Assembly (NCBI GenBank): GCA_947561585.1
Contig: CANNZV010003176.1
Coordinates: forward strand, 1-64,000
DNA length: 64,000 bases
Source: Caprella mutica
Lineage: Eukaryota; Arthropoda; Malacostraca; Amphipoda; Caprellidae
Direction: 5' to 3'
Each line of letters begins with the position of its first letter. Positions within the stretch are counted from its first letter, which is position 1. A program made the translations under genes and the position numbers. The notes under the pieces are model-generated. The model searched no databases. It was not told the origin of the DNA and saw only the letters and a list, made by a program, of their open reading frames with translations. This document shows positions 45,001 through 58,146 of the stretch, piece after piece.

Positions 45001-48000
45001 TCAAATTTACTTCATATATCACAAATATTCTTTCATTTAACAGTCACGAACACTTCGAACACAAGATTTCAGAGAAAAATTGGCATTTGTCGGAGCGTCT
45101 GGACGGGGCGGGGCTTAGGGGAAGAGTAGTGTCCACATCTCAGACGAGATAGGTTGACCCTGTCCCGTCGAGACATGTGGGGCTCGCTTTGCTTGCTCAA
45201 AGTCCGGAACCCAAGCAGCCCGTTGGGAGGAAGGGAGTCTACAACTAGTTATGTAAAAAAGGTGTGTACATGTTTTCAAAGTGAAGTTTTGATGGGACTG
45301 GGATTGAGTGAGGTGTATAGGTGGAGTGTTGTTATGTCTTCCTTGGAGTTTTCGTAAGTTGTGTGAGTTAGAGTGCAAAGGACGTTTAGTCTTCGTTTTG
45401 CTCTATTGTTAATGTCAGTAATGTGGTGTTTGAACGTCATGCCGCGATGATAAGTGTAATGTTTGGATGGGTTCTTTATACAACGGTGTTAAAGGTGTCA
45501 TTAGTACCTAATAGGTCGTTTATTTATTCATTTGGTTCCACTCTTCAGGGAGTCTATGATTGATAAAAAGAGTTGAAAATAAGGAAGAATGAGATAAAAA
45601 GAATAGCGGAAATTTTTTTCGCACAAACGTTCATCATTCCTATTGTTTTTACTTCCCCTTCTGTCAAGACAGCCTCGGTGCCAGGCAACCCCCACTTCAA
45701 ACCTCACTGAGCTGTGCTTCTAAGCGAGGAAATGCTGCGGGAAGAGACCTGGCCCCAGCGCTCCAATCACTCGGAAAAGCAGAATGATGGAGCGTGCTTA
45801 TCTTATTGGACATATCAATTGCCACTTAATACACATATCAATTGGCACTTATTAGACATGTCAATTGTCACTCATTAGACATATTAATTGTCACTTATTA
45901 CACATATCAATTGTCACTTATTACACATATCAATTGTCACTCAATAGACATATCAATTGTCATTTATTACACATATCAATTGTCACTTATTACACATATC
46001 AATTGTCACTCATTAGACATATCAATTGTCACTCATTAGACATATCAATTGTCACTTATCACATATCAATTGTCACTTATTACACATATTAATTGTCACT
46101 CAATAGACATATCAATTGTCATTTATTACACATATCAATTGTCACTTATTACACATATCAATTGTCACTCATTAGACATATCAATTGTCACTCATTAGAC
46201 ATATCAATTGTCACTTATCACATATCAATTGTCACTAATTACACATATCAATTTTTACTCATTAGACATATCAATTGTCACTCATTACACATATCAATTG
46301 TCACTTATTACACATATCAATTGTCACTCATTACACATATCAATTGTCACTCATTAGACATATCAATTGTCATTTATTACACATATCAATTGTCACTTAT
46401 TACACATATCAATTGTCACTCATTAGACATATCAATTGTCACTTATTAGACATATCAATTGTCACTTATTAGACATATCAATTGTCACTTATTAGACATA
46501 TTAATTGTCACTTATTAGACATATCAATTGTCACTTATTAGACATATCAATTGTCACTTATTAGACATATCAATTGTCACTTATTAGACATATCAATTGT
46601 CACTTATTAGACATATCAATTGTCACTTATTAGACATATCAATTGTCACTTATTAGACATATCAATTGTCACTTATTACACATATCAATTATCACTCATT
46701 AGACATATCAATTGTCACTTATTAGACATATCAATTGTCACTTATTACAAATATCAATTGGCACTTATTAGACATATCAATTGTCACTTATTAGACATAT
46801 CAATTGTCACTTATTAGACATATTAATTGGCACTTATTACACATATCAATTGTCACTCATTACACATATCAATTGTCACTCATTAGACATATCAATTGTC
46901 ATTTATTAGACATATCAATTGTCACTTATTAGACATATCAATTGTCACTTATTACAAATATCAATTGGCACTTATTACAAATATCAATTGGCACTTATTA
47001 GACATATCAATTGTCACTTATTAGACATATCAATTATCACTTATTACACATATCAATTGTCACTTATTAGACATATCAATTGTCACTTATTAGACATATC
47101 AATTGTCACTTATTACAAATATCAATTGGCACTTATTAGACATATCAATTGTCACTTATTAGACATATCAATTGTCACTTATTAGACATATTAATTGGCA
47201 CTTATTACACATATCAATTGTCACTCATTACACATATCAATTGTCACTCATTAGACATATCAATTGTCATTTATTAGACATATCAATTGTCACTTATTAG
47301 ACATATCAATTGTCACTTATTACAAATATCAATTGGCACTTATTAGACATATCAATTGTCACTTATTAGACATATCAATTGTCACTTATTAGACATATCA
47401 ATTGTAACTTATTAGACATATTAATTGTCACTTATTAGACATATCACTTGTCACTTATTACAAATATCAATTGGCACTTATTAGACATATCAATTGTCAC
47501 TTATTAGACATATCAATTGTCACTTATTAGACATATCAATTGTCACTTATTACAAATATCAATTGTCACTTATTACAAATATCAATTGGCACTTATTAGA
47601 CATATCAATTGTCACTTATTAGACATATCAATTGTCACTTATTACACATATCTGGAATGAAATTAATAAATTTTTAAATAGGAAGTGTAGGCAGGGAAAT
47701 GTAGTAATTAGGGTAGATGGAAGAGAAGTAGATGGTGATGATAAGGCAAACCATTTTAATAATTATTTTAGTACCTACCATAGCACCTAGACTAGTATCT
47801 GAATTACCGAACAGTGACACGGATTTTAATATTTTATCTGAACCAGTTTTTAATACTTGTCCTTTTACTCCTATTACTATCGAGGAAGTTAATTCCGCAA
47901 TTAACAGTTTTAAATCAAAAAAAGTACATAAAAATGAAATTCCCCCTTTTATTTTTGCCAGAATATTACCCATTATTTCACCCATTTTAATGACTATTTC

Positions 48001-51000
48001 TAACCATTCTTTTAGTAAATGTTTATATCCTGATGTTTTTAAGGTAGCTGGAATAATTCCCATTTTTAAAGCCGGTAAATCTGATGATATTTCTAATTTT
48101 AGACCGATTTCTACTTTACCCATTTTAAGTAAATTCTTTGAGAAGGTTTTATACAACAGATTAAGCGTTTTTATAAATGATAATAATATTTTAACTAAAC
48201 ATCAGTTCGGTTTTAAAGCTGGTTGCTCCACAAATGACGCTATATTAGAATTTTATACCTACATTTTAGAATCTTTCAATAAAAAGTCGTACTGTTTTAG
48301 TCTATTTTTAGACCTGAAAAAAGCGTTTGACACTGTAAATAAACAAATTTTATTAACAAAGCTCGAACATTACGGTGTAAGAGGCAATTGCAATAAATTT
48401 TTAAATTCTTATCTTAGCAACAGACGGCAATATGTAGATTTAGGAGAGCATGTATCCGGTTTTAAACCCATTTTAACTGGTCTTTATCAAGGTTCTATTT
48501 TAAGTCCTATTTTATTCAATGTTTTTATCAATGATATAAACAATCTGTGTATTTTAAATGGAGTTAATTGTACTTTATTCGCTGACGATGCTGTATTTTA
48601 TATTAGGGATTCTGATTTTAACATTGCAACTTTTAAAATGCAAAATTTTATAAATGTACTATCTCAGTGGCTCAATATGAATAAATTAATCCCTAATATT
48701 TCAAAAACTAAACTCATGATTTTTAGTTTGAACAATTTTGTTAATCCCCCTATTGTTTTTAATAACTTTTTACTTGAATATGTTTACAATATTAAATATT
48801 TAGGAATTTTAATTGACAATAAAGTTAATTTTAAAAACCATTGCCAGCAAGTAAAAACCAAACTAAGTAAAACACTAGGCATCATATACGCATCACGTGG
48901 CCATTTTAATACAAAGAATCTGCTTTTAATTTACCACTCACTCGCTTATCCCATTTTAATACAATCTATTTTAATTTATGGCAGAACTTGTACTAGTTTT
49001 ATCGAGCCACTGAGAGTTTTAATGAACAATATTTTAAGAGTGCGCAGACACAACAATATACCTGAAATAAGAACTAATGTATGTATGGTAAATTGAATAT
49101 TTTAAAATTTGATGATATGTATAACTATTTTTTAATGAAATTTTTACGTAAGGCCCTATTCAACGACGAAAACCTTTTCCAAACCTATTTTAGCACCCAC
49201 ATTTCTGATCATAGCCACAATACCCGAACAATTTCCAACAACACCAATCTAAACCTTCCCCACATTAGAACAGAAGTAGAACGTAATTCCCCCATTTTTA
49301 GATCTATTGAACTCTGGCGAAGTTTACCTCCATTTTTATTAGTACCCATGTCTGATTTTAAATTCAAAAATCTTTTTAAGAAATATTGCCTTGATAACTA
49401 TGTCGTTGAATAGTGTCTTTTTAAATCAGCATCGTGGGCTTTTATATTTTTTTTACTGTATGAATTTTAATTTAGAATTTTAAAATGAAATTTTTAATTT
49501 TGGTAATTTATAGGTTCTATAAGATTTTAATTCTTTTAGGAACCAACACTGTACAATTGTTATAGTAACTCTGTATTATGTTCAATTGAATTTTTCTGTA
49601 AAAGTGTGAAATATAAAAAAAAAAAAAAAATCAATTGGCACTTATTAGACATATCAATTGTCACTTATTAGACATATAAATTGTCACTTATTACAAATAT
49701 CAATTGTCACTTATTACAAATATCAATTGTCACTTATTAGACATATCAATTGTCACTTATTAGACATATCAATTGTCACTTATTAGACATATCAATTGTC
49801 ACTTATTAGACATATCAATTGTCACTTATTAGACATATCAATTGTCACTTATTACAAATATCAATTGTCACATGTTAAGACATATCAAGCTTGAGTCTTG
49901 AGCTTTGCGGGAAGTATAGATTTTCAGTTAAGTCATCAGACCGATATGACTATAGCTTTTTTTCTTTAAATTATAAAATAAATGTTTTTAACACTTCTTT
50001 TATTATATTGGTTTAACGTCAGTTTCGCATATTTTTTTCTAGACCTATATTATCATTTCTCAAAATTGTCATTGTCAATTTTTTTTATTTTGGTGGTTAG
50101 TTAACTCTATTTGGCTTAAGATGAATTTTGTACTATTGTGGAGTGCAGTTTCGATCAATGTGAGGTTTGCTTTTTCGTTTACTGATCTACTATATGATGT
50201 GTTATTATCTATTTGCCTATTATGCACGAGAGATTTTGATCTGGTATGATGGGGTATTGTTGGATACATCAGTTTTCTTCTGATCATTACTAAATTCAAT
50301 AATCTCCTGTTTGATGGGTATAAGATAATAATTAGGGAAGAGATATTTGAATTAATGATTTGGCTATGGCTATTTTTTGGATTTGCGTGAGTGAAAAAGC
50401 TTGTTATTTGCATTCCGATGGACGTTCCAGCATTTGAGTATTCTCAGTTTTTAAGAGTGATATATTTATGGAAAGTCGCATCACAAATACATACTCATAT
50501 ATTTTGAGGTAGCTATTATTCAATATTAATTAAATTTTAAAAACCCAACGGATATAATTAGGTTAGATTATTTACAAGATAAATGCTATGAAGGGGAATT
50601 AATTGAAATGATATTTTAGTTATTATGTTTGTATTTTAAGGGGAAAGTACACTTGTTTTTAACAGGTTAAGTTACAGCAATATTATTACTGTTGAAAACC
50701 CCGTTATTTTAACAAAAATACACTACTCTATCCTCCTAATAATATCTGTGATGGAATTCCAATAGGTTTGTCAGTTTTAATTCAAAATTTTTTTCTAAAA
50801 CTATTTTAAAAGCCTGTCAATGAAATAGGTTCCTTTTAAACAATCATTCAAACTCATCGCACCATCCTGTATTCCAATAATATCTCATCAGGTTAAAGGA
50901 AAAGTCGGTAATGAATGATATAAAATGTTTTATATTGATTTTATTGTATAACTATAAAATGAAAAGGTTGAAATTATTATTATTGAAATGTGTAGTGTAT

Positions 51001-54000
51001 TTAGGAGAAAGTAAAGATAACGGACCAGAAATGAAGCTAGTGAAGATAACGGACCAGAAATGAAGCTAGTGAAGATAACGGACCAGAAAACTGTTAGTTT
51101 TAATAAATACTTACTTTACTTTATAAATATACAACCTAATAAATGATAATATTAACGATTATACATTAATTTTGCATATTATATTAATTAATTGATAAAA
51201 AACGTGATCCATTTTGAAGTTGTGTGGAACGAGTAGTAAAAAATGAACAAATTTCTGCTTAAATCCTTTAATGTGGTAGCTATGATTCCAAAATCATATT
51301 CTTATTCCAATTATTGGTCAAATATTTGATAATTTAACCAAGTAAAGTTAACGAACCAAAAATGAAGCCAGTAAACAAAACGAATTAGAACTTAACCAAG
51401 TAAAGATAACGGATTATGGACTTATGGTCCGTTATCTTTACTTGTTCCTGTACTTATTAAAAGCGGATAACATCATTAACCGTTTAAAATCATACGTAAC
51501 AATTTTGACGTTTCATTTAAAGGTCCTCTTCAGGCTACAGGAGAAATATGAGTTTATTACATAATATCTTAGAACTAAGACTATGGTCATTAACTGCAAA
51601 TTCTGTTCAGTACATACTTTTCAATATGCTTTAAAAAAGTTTATAATGATCTGTGTGCAGCAATTGTACGAAACACTAATCTGACACTGAATAAAAAGAT
51701 TGTGCACTCTTTTGTTTTGATCTCAAATTTGAAGTAAAAAAACATTCATGATACCTGTACAGTTTTTCGGGCTGAATATACGTATGTAAGTCTGAAGTAA
51801 AATGGATATTGAAGACATTTGATTATTAAAAATATTAAAAAATAAACAATAAAAAATTAATAATATGCTACCAAATTACATGGGGTGAGCAGCGAAATGA
51901 TTAAACACATTAGGCTCATTTAAATCTCCACGCTTAAATCTCCTCAACAGGAGATTTAAGCGACAAATTCAGACTAAGGTATAAATAAAAACTTATGAGT
52001 TAGATGTAACATGCCGCTTTAATATAGTCTACCTAATGCCGTGTATACGAAAATACCTTCATTTCATTTATTATGTAATCGAATACTTGCTAATATAATA
52101 TGTATCGATGGGCCTGCCGCCCCAGAACCCACTGCCAGATCATTAAACAATTATGAAGTGTTCAGTAAAACAAACTAGCAAATACAACAAACTACATAAG
52201 AGCTATTTATGTAAAGAGTTTCATAATAATCTTCATTTATATATAAGTAAATATATGAGGTATATTGTATATAATTATATTCCGAGACCGAATTTTCCAG
52301 CCACCGAGAATTCCCACTTATCTCATACATAATATAAATTCTAAAAGTTAATTTATTATTTAACGTTGTAGCAGGTGTGTGGCTGATGCAAATGTATGTT
52401 TCGAGTGTCGGTCATCAATAATACTCTCTACACTACTAATTCTGTAACCCTTAACAATGAGTGTATACAGATATAACATTAAAAGTTAAACGTGATTTAT
52501 TATATTACAACAAACATATTCGACTCACAAGTTTATAGCAGTCTCACCTGGTCACGCCTAAGTTTTTCTGTATAGCTCCAGCTACTAGTGTAAGTTATAT
52601 TTTTCACTTTTTAAATTGCTAGGTAGCTAACAAGAATCCATACTTGAATTTAACATAACCCTGTGCTTATAGTTTTCAATGCTTACTGTTTTATCTTAGC
52701 TACCTACTTATATAAAACTTATGTTTGTTCGTTGGTACGATATGTTTGAAATCTTATGTCTATAACCCTTTAGATTTAAAGATTTCCGTTTTTTATTAGT
52801 TTTTTCGTAAAATTTGAAAAGTAACTTAAACTGCAGAGAAGCGATAACATGAACACCCATTACTTTTAACGAGAAAATAAACTAAACTAGGTTAAATAAC
52901 TATCAATGTATACTTTTTTCTTATATGATTAAAAATGTGGAACAGTCCTATGATTTTAAACTCAAATCTTAATCTATTTCACCAAAATCAATTACCTGGA
53001 ACATTCGTCTCTTTGGAGGTTGCGTCGTTCATCTTCGTGACGTCAGAAATCATCCCTCGATCAGAAGGCCGAACGTATAGTTGACCGTTATAAAAGTCAA
53101 CAATTGTGTCCGTGTTGATCTGCGGGATACAAAATGTCTTATAAAGGATAGCTTCTAGCAGCATAATGTCAATTTATAATTTTTCATGAAAATTAAAAAA
53201 TAACTTTTCATTAAAATAACTAATCGAACTTCACTATACCTATAACCTATATGTTTTACTGATCAATTCACTAAAACAAAATAAATGAAGTATATTGCTA
53301 ATCTAATGTAAAAGAACTAGCTCTATCAATTCTAAATTACACTGAAACGAATCCCGTAGACGTAAGCTATGAATACCGTAACACTTTTACACGTTAAGGT
53401 ACTCAAGTTCCAATTAGAGGTGTCCATACACATCCCTTTTAAATTACATCATTGCCACTCAACAGGCAATAGAATACCTTCCCCTTCACCCAACTCACAG
53501 TGAAGTCTCGAGTTGAAGAAGGTGTTTTAGTGTCTTCGAATAGTTCCATCTTCATCAGCTTTCCTTTGTAGAATTGGCATCCTGATACGATTGGAGAGCT
53601 TAGCTGAAATGAGAAAATACTAATAGTTTGGTAAACAAGTGTAAATTTCTCACGGGCAGGGCACAAAAAAAAAGTCACCCAGATTATAAAAATTTCGTAA
53701 TTACCAATTTACTATCTTTAGAAATCATATTAAGCAACTGTTAACACTTGTTTCACACTTTCAATAGAATCAGTTCATTACTGAAGCAGATGTACTACCT
53801 TCAGTTTAAACCTATGATGTACGCTAGTACAAAATTCTAATCCCTACATATCATTGATAGAACCCTTCGTGGTTGGAACAATAAAAACATCTTCAAAAGC
53901 AAAACATATGTAAGTAGCTATAGATCTATATTGTATCAGTGCACAAAATTCATCCCTGGAGGAACATGATTTTTATCCCGGAATCCCGGGACAATAAAAT

Positions 54001-56628
54001 GTGGCCAATACGAGAAACCCTAATAGATACCTAAATCCTTAGATTAACATTACCGAAATGTACTTTATTACGTCTCCGTGGTATGAGAATGATAAAAGCT
54101 ACCCTCACCTTTTTCTTCCAAACAAGAGCACCAAATTCATTTTCTGCTGAAATTTCTCCACTAGGTGCGTCGAACAAGAGAAGAGGAAGAGAAGAAGTGG
54201 ATTCTATGGATTTACAGTTTCTATTTTTCAATACTTCGATCTCTTGCTTCCCAAAACTGAATGTAAACCTGAAAAGTAAATCGAGTTTTGAACTTGAGCT
54301 TGAAAACTACTGCAGCAAGAGTTAGGTTTTATCATAATATTCCAAATATTAATAAATAGTAGAGAAGACAACAGGATTATCTCATAGTATTTTTGATCCC
54401 ACTCAAAGTTACTATCCTATTGGCAAATGGTGACAAGCTATAAAATAATATATCTTAACGTTCAGACAACCTCAAACCAGTCCAATCGAGTTAAAATAAG
54501 TACAAAGCTATGACATTAGTTAACACATTCAAACAAAGATTTAAAATATTTAAAGTTCTAACAGATAATAAATAATACCCTATTGACTATTGAGAGTTTA
54601 ATAACTAATTCGTATCTATTTTTTAACTCATTCACTCACCTCTGAGTGCCTTGATGCAGGTCAAAAGCGGAGAATTGGTAGATTATCTTCTTTATCAGAA
54701 TAATATCCATGTCAGCATCGAAGGGATGAACTTGTAGATCAACGGCATGGGAGTTGAATCTTGAACCACTAGCCATCGAGACGGGGATAGCGTCCAAGAC
54801 TTTCTTGCCTGTACACAATATTGCAAGATTAAAAACCATTCCCCTTTTGGTGAACAGAAAAAAAGTAGCCACCAATTCATTCACAATCACAAAATTGAGT
54901 AAATACGTATATCCAATTGTTAGATGAATATTACTTGAATAATATAACAATAGATTTAAACATTAGCAATAGATTAATCACAAACTATCTGTTTTTATGA
55001 GTGTAAAGTTATCTAGAAAACATGGGTTATATAACTCAACAGTAAATTAGCCAATGCAATTAACATAATAGAAATAAATGCATGCGCATTTAACCAAGAG
55101 TTATTTTTTTAAATTATTTCCAGCTATTTGCACATTCTTCTATAATAATCAAAATATATTATTATGCAGCATCCTAGCTTAGAACACATAACTAGTCTGG
55201 TAATAAAAATAGACCAAGAGCCCTCACCTGTGAAGTAGACATCCTTTGCAATATTGAGAGAAGTGAGAAGCTCGTCCGCTTCAATGGGCAGAGGATCCAT
55301 TTTGTTGTCCTGCTGTATGAAGTAGATGAAACCATCCAGAGAGGGTGCTATTTTGACCAACTGACCATCTTGTTTCAGTCTTATTTGTAGCTAAGTAACA
55401 ATGAGCAATAAACAAATTAGCTGTGATATTTCAGAACAATTGGATTGTTAGAACATGTACATGTCAATATGATATTTGAGTGTCTTAATAATTAAATTAA
55501 CAAAATCTAAAATAATTACATTTTCTGTTGAAGAAGAGAGTAATGGCATATCTCTGATGTTGAGAGACCAGTCATCGTTTCCATTGCGCAGGTTGAAGCT
55601 GGATAGCTTCCCATCTAGGGAAGCTATCAGTAGATGATCACTGCAACTGACATTAAAGAAAACAAAAAAAATCACATTAACTAAATGTTTTCAATTTTAA
55701 TCATAAAAACATAGTCAAGGAAAATTGATAGCTAATTATTACCTAATACTACCTAAAGCTACTTCTTACTATAAAGTATCAGCAATTTCTTGGAGAGAAT
55801 TTGTTTGCATTAGCTGTATACATACACAAAAAATATAGGAAATAATTGACTACTAAATCAATGGGATTATATGTAACATAAGTAAATTGCAACAGTTTCC
55901 TCTCTAATCAAGCAATGCTTCAAGAGTAGCTATGTCGGTTTAAACAATATTTTTGATTGATTGTCTCTTACTATTGCAGTACGAGTTATAATTACTCCCA
56001 AAGAAAACAGCAGTTATCTAAGTAATAAACATGAAATACAGATTCCTATTTTCAAAGCATAGTCCAAGTAAAATAGTATTGTTTTATTAACTCAATTTTT
56101 CATAATTCAAAATATGGACGAAGTTAGTAGTAATCTGGTCAGACAATGAACATGACCTTTCTTCTCCATCTGACTGGCAAGCTTATCCTGTTGTTTGCCT
56201 TTAAATTACCAAACATTTACCAAACTAGTTACCTTCACAAAATTGCTGATTGGCGACTTTGTCCACACTTTGAAATGTGGTTTGACCCAAGCTTTAAAAA
56301 CCTAATATATTCTAAGCTCTGTTCTACAAGCTTGCTAACTGCTCACAAAAATATTGTCAACAAACCTACAACACCCATACCTCTGATTTTTTTTATCAGC
56401 TATTGCTTCAGTAAATAATCCAATATTAACTCACCTTCCTTCATGGTCACAGTTGGAACATTCTGGCAAATAATTATAGAGAATGCCGTTGGCGTTCCTG
56501 GGATATGAATCTGATACGATACCTCCACAGGATCTATTTACACTTCCATTTATTTTATCAAAAGTAGTACTCACGATAAAACATAATTTTAAAAAAAAAT
56601 TGAAAATTTTGATTTGTGATAAAATCAT
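42005..56628 (-). CDS. EIF2AK3: PERK, eIF2-alpha kinase 3 (ER stress sensor), with an in-frame TAG
   Basis: Eight coding exons read on the minus strand: 56628-56435, 55646-55520, 55390-55228, 54808-54640, 54268-54109, 53603-53499, 53119-52996 and 43671-42005. Lengths sum to 2709 bases (903 codons) and every junction is in phase, with GT-AG sites throughout. The N-terminus MILSQIKIFNFFLKLCF is a signal peptide. The luminal stress-sensing domain (about 30-350) has PERK-typical SDHLLIASLDGK and KIAPSLDGFIYF. A transmembrane helix lies at about 361-382. The kinase has a G-loop YGGFGIVF (508-514), VAVK lysine at about 528, HRDLKPSN (Asp about 758), DFG (Asp about 777) and GTPIYMSPE. It phosphorylates eIF2-alpha to slow translation in the unfolded-protein response. 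Codon 591 is TAG, inside the variable kinase insert, with the same frame open on both sides. This could be a null allele, an assembly error at an A8 run, readthrough or an unseen small intron. Confidence 0.88.
42941..42943 (-). other. In-frame amber codon inside PERK
   Basis: TAG follows CAAGAAAAAAAA on the minus strand. The frame upstream (QEKK) and downstream (SVPHNLHNSVEEHS...) is the same, and no other stop exists between the transmembrane segment and the natural end. The eight-A run immediately before it is a risk spot for indel errors, but a single indel would shift the frame, which is not observed. Confidence 0.85.
43672..45084. other. PERK large intron, first part
   Basis: AT-rich. 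From about 44140 to 44400 and again near 44790 there are many partly palindromic ACCTAGGTAGGT and GGTACCTAG blocks, a decayed simple repeat. No gene was found. Confidence 0.5.
45085..45800. other. GC-richer island inside the PERK intron
   Basis: GGACGGGGCGGGGCTTAGG (about 45099) and following sequence are much richer in GC than anything nearby, with CpG-containing stretches up to about 45200 and again at 45655-45780. Short ORFs on both strands show no convincing protein. It may be an internal promoter or a transposon fragment. Confidence 0.35.
45808..47652. repeat. 23-bp satellite in the PERK intron, left block
   Basis: About 80 units of CACTTATTAGACATATCAAT plus TGT with GACATAT, CACATAT and CAAATAT variants, each with a CAATTG palindrome. 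Longer blocks recur: the ordered variants at about 46811-46915 repeat at about 47170-47290, so higher-order repeats exist. Reading frames (SLIRHINCH type) follow the period and are not genes. Confidence 0.97.
47653..49413 (+). pseudogene. Non-LTR reverse transcriptase (jockey/CR1-like), truncated and frameshifted
   Basis: Three frame segments make one RT: 47653 to about 47788 (ANHFNNYFS motif), then the long frame through 49096, then 49081-49413. RT motifs are clear: FKAGKSDDISNFRPIS, QFGFKAGCSTNDAI, LFLDLKKAFDTV, YQGSILSPILFNVFINDI and catalytic FADD. The C-terminal part (SIELWRSLPP, FKNLFKKY) is typical of the post-RT region. Two frameshifts (near 47780 and 49085) and the missing 5' half show that it is dead. 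Family placement between jockey and CR1 is uncertain. Confidence 0.85.
47653..49630 (+). mobile_element. 5'-truncated non-LTR retrotransposon inserted in the satellite
   Basis: About 1.98 kb ending in a poly(A) run (about 49615-49630), inserted within the 23-bp satellite, which resumes directly after it. It contains only the reverse-transcriptase half; the endonuclease and 5' region are absent. Any target duplication is at most a few bases (ATC). Confidence 0.9.
49631..49888. repeat. 23-bp satellite, right block
   Basis: About 11 further units of the same satellite after the retrotransposon, ending at CATATCAAGC. Confidence 0.95.
49889..51010. other. PERK intron, non-repetitive part
   Basis: AT-rich; no RNA gene, exon or convincing ORF on either strand. 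Confidence 0.4.
51011..51443. mobile_element. GGTCCGTTATCTTTACTT-end MITE, copy 1
   Basis: Inverted ends: AAGTAAAGATAACGGACC at the left and GGTCCGTTATCTTTACTT at the right. Just inside the left end a 29-bp unit (AAGATAACGGACCAGAAATG plus AAGCTAGTG) is repeated about three times. The interior matches the reverse complement of 63478-63908. Confidence 0.8.
51521..51925. mobile_element. AGGTCC-end MITE, copy D (reverse, shortened)
   Basis: Starts AGGTCCTCTTCAGG after a TTAA (51517-51520). The interior matches the reverse complement of copy A (AATTTGGTAGCATAT and AGTGTTTCGTACAATTG blocks). The distal end is degraded. Confidence 0.7.
51931..51962. repeat. Perfect 14-bp hairpin, 4-base loop
   Basis: CGCTTAAATCTCCT, then CAAC, then AGGAGATTTAAGCG: a perfect inverted repeat in the PERK intron next to a degraded MITE end. 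Confidence 0.9.
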
Positions 56629-56671
56629 TTTTTGATAATCATTAACACAACAGTAGCTATAATTAAAACCT
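56629..56671 (-). other. PERK 5' UTR and upstream acceptor
   Basis: On the minus strand TTTATTGCAG at about 56672-56681 is a good acceptor just upstream of the PERK start codon, so a 5' non-coding exon probably exists further upstream (beyond about 56700). The upstream ATG-initiated extension of the frame would cross this acceptor, so the methionine at 56628 is preferred. Confidence 0.5.
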
Positions 56672-56699
56672 GCAATAAAAATAAGATAAAAGTAATCAA

Positions 56700-57550
56700 A
56701 CAATATAAACAGACAGATGTTAATGTAACTGTAATTAGTTATTATTCCAGACTTTACCAACATCAACCATACGGAAAAAAATCATAATTGTGCTTAACCA
56801 ATGTTTGTAGCTAAACATTGATACTAATAAAAGAAAGCGTACACACGTGTCTATCCGGTCTCTTGAAGTGGGAGTAAACTTTATAAAAAAATGCAATTTT
56901 TGAATGAAAATTATGTTAGTAATTAATTGTACATATATATGAGAGTTCATTCTTCTTATAGGTATATAACTTAAAAGTAACACCCGTAAAAAATATAGTA
57001 ATAATTTGGTGCTAGGTCCAGTGTATTGTTATTGTTGCAAATAATAATACAATGCAATTCAATAATGGTTCTTTAGCCTATAGGTATAGGGTTATATGCT
57101 GAGGTTCAACTTTATAGAAAATACACCGAATTGAAGATTATTTATCTCTTAGTTACCTAAATAACCAGATATAAGAAATATACAGATATTTCTTATTCGA
57201 CCTCAGTAGGTATAAAATTGTAATAATTGGGTATCTCTAAGCTATGCTATTAGAGTAATAGTCTAGACTCTTATTCAGTAGAGTGGTAGCCAATTCTGCA
57301 AAGCGCGTCCAAGTCATAAAAGATCTTTGGAGACATAATTTGAGGGAAAATATATCTTTGCAAGATCTTGGAGACAATTTCCTGATTAATTCCTATGTTT
57401 AAATGTAATTATTGGAGAAATTTTAGAGAAATCTGCTCTTTTTGGAGACAAAAATCTTGAAGACAGAGACTGGAGTGGATGGTAGCTAGGCCTAGACTCT
57501 AGTTAGGTTATGAATACAACCTGCTAGGTAACAAGTGAATTACCATTACT
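56700..57550. other. Upstream of PERK
   Basis: AT-rich. About 57300-57480 holds a decayed member of the TTGGAGA-rich repeat seen also at 60950-61140 and 62105-62330. No promoter motif is strong enough to call. Confidence 0.4.
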
Positions 57551-57554
57551 TTAA

Positions 57555-58142
57555 AGGTCCCCTCCAACCAAATATTTTTTTTGTCTTATTCAACGAGGCT
57601 AATGTTTCTTATCATTTTACTGCAAACCGCATCGAATTTGGTAGTATATTTTCATTTTTATATGCTTTTAAAGATTTTTATTAATCAAAACTCTTCAAAA
57701 CCTATTCTACTTCCGACTTACTAATTTAAGAAATTTTCAGCCTGAAGAAAAAGAATGTACACCATTTGCTTTGATTGTCAACTAGGTATTAGAATTAATA
57801 AATCCATTTAATATTTGTGTAAAGGTATAAAATTGAATGAACTTATTATATAAACGTTTACATACTTTCGGAAACAATTTAAATCTAAAATAAAGGTCGA
57901 AAATGCATGCTTTATTTAAAAAATTCAAATTTTTAATCAAAACAAAGAGTGTACAATCTTCTGGAGCATCAAATTAGTGATTCGTACAGATGTTGCTCAC
58001 AGAGTATTAATAAACTTAAAAACAAATTATAAAATATATACTGAACCGAATTGTATGCGATTTGCAGGCTAATGATCCTAGACCTTGGTTTTAATATATT
58101 ATGTTATAAACTCATTTTTTTCCCGGAGTCTAGAGAGGGCCT
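57555..58142. mobile_element. AGGTCC-end MITE, copy B
   Basis: 588 bp with ends AGGTCCCCTCCA and GGAGAGGGCCT-like inverted repeats; TTAA duplicated on both sides (57551-57554, 58143-58146). Confidence 0.85.
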
Positions 58143-58146
58143 TTAA

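Noticed and set aside
45842..47185. Several ORFs encoding SLIRHINCH-type repeats
   Set aside because: They track the 23-bp satellite (69 bp is three units), have no independent coding evidence and lie in a PERK intron.
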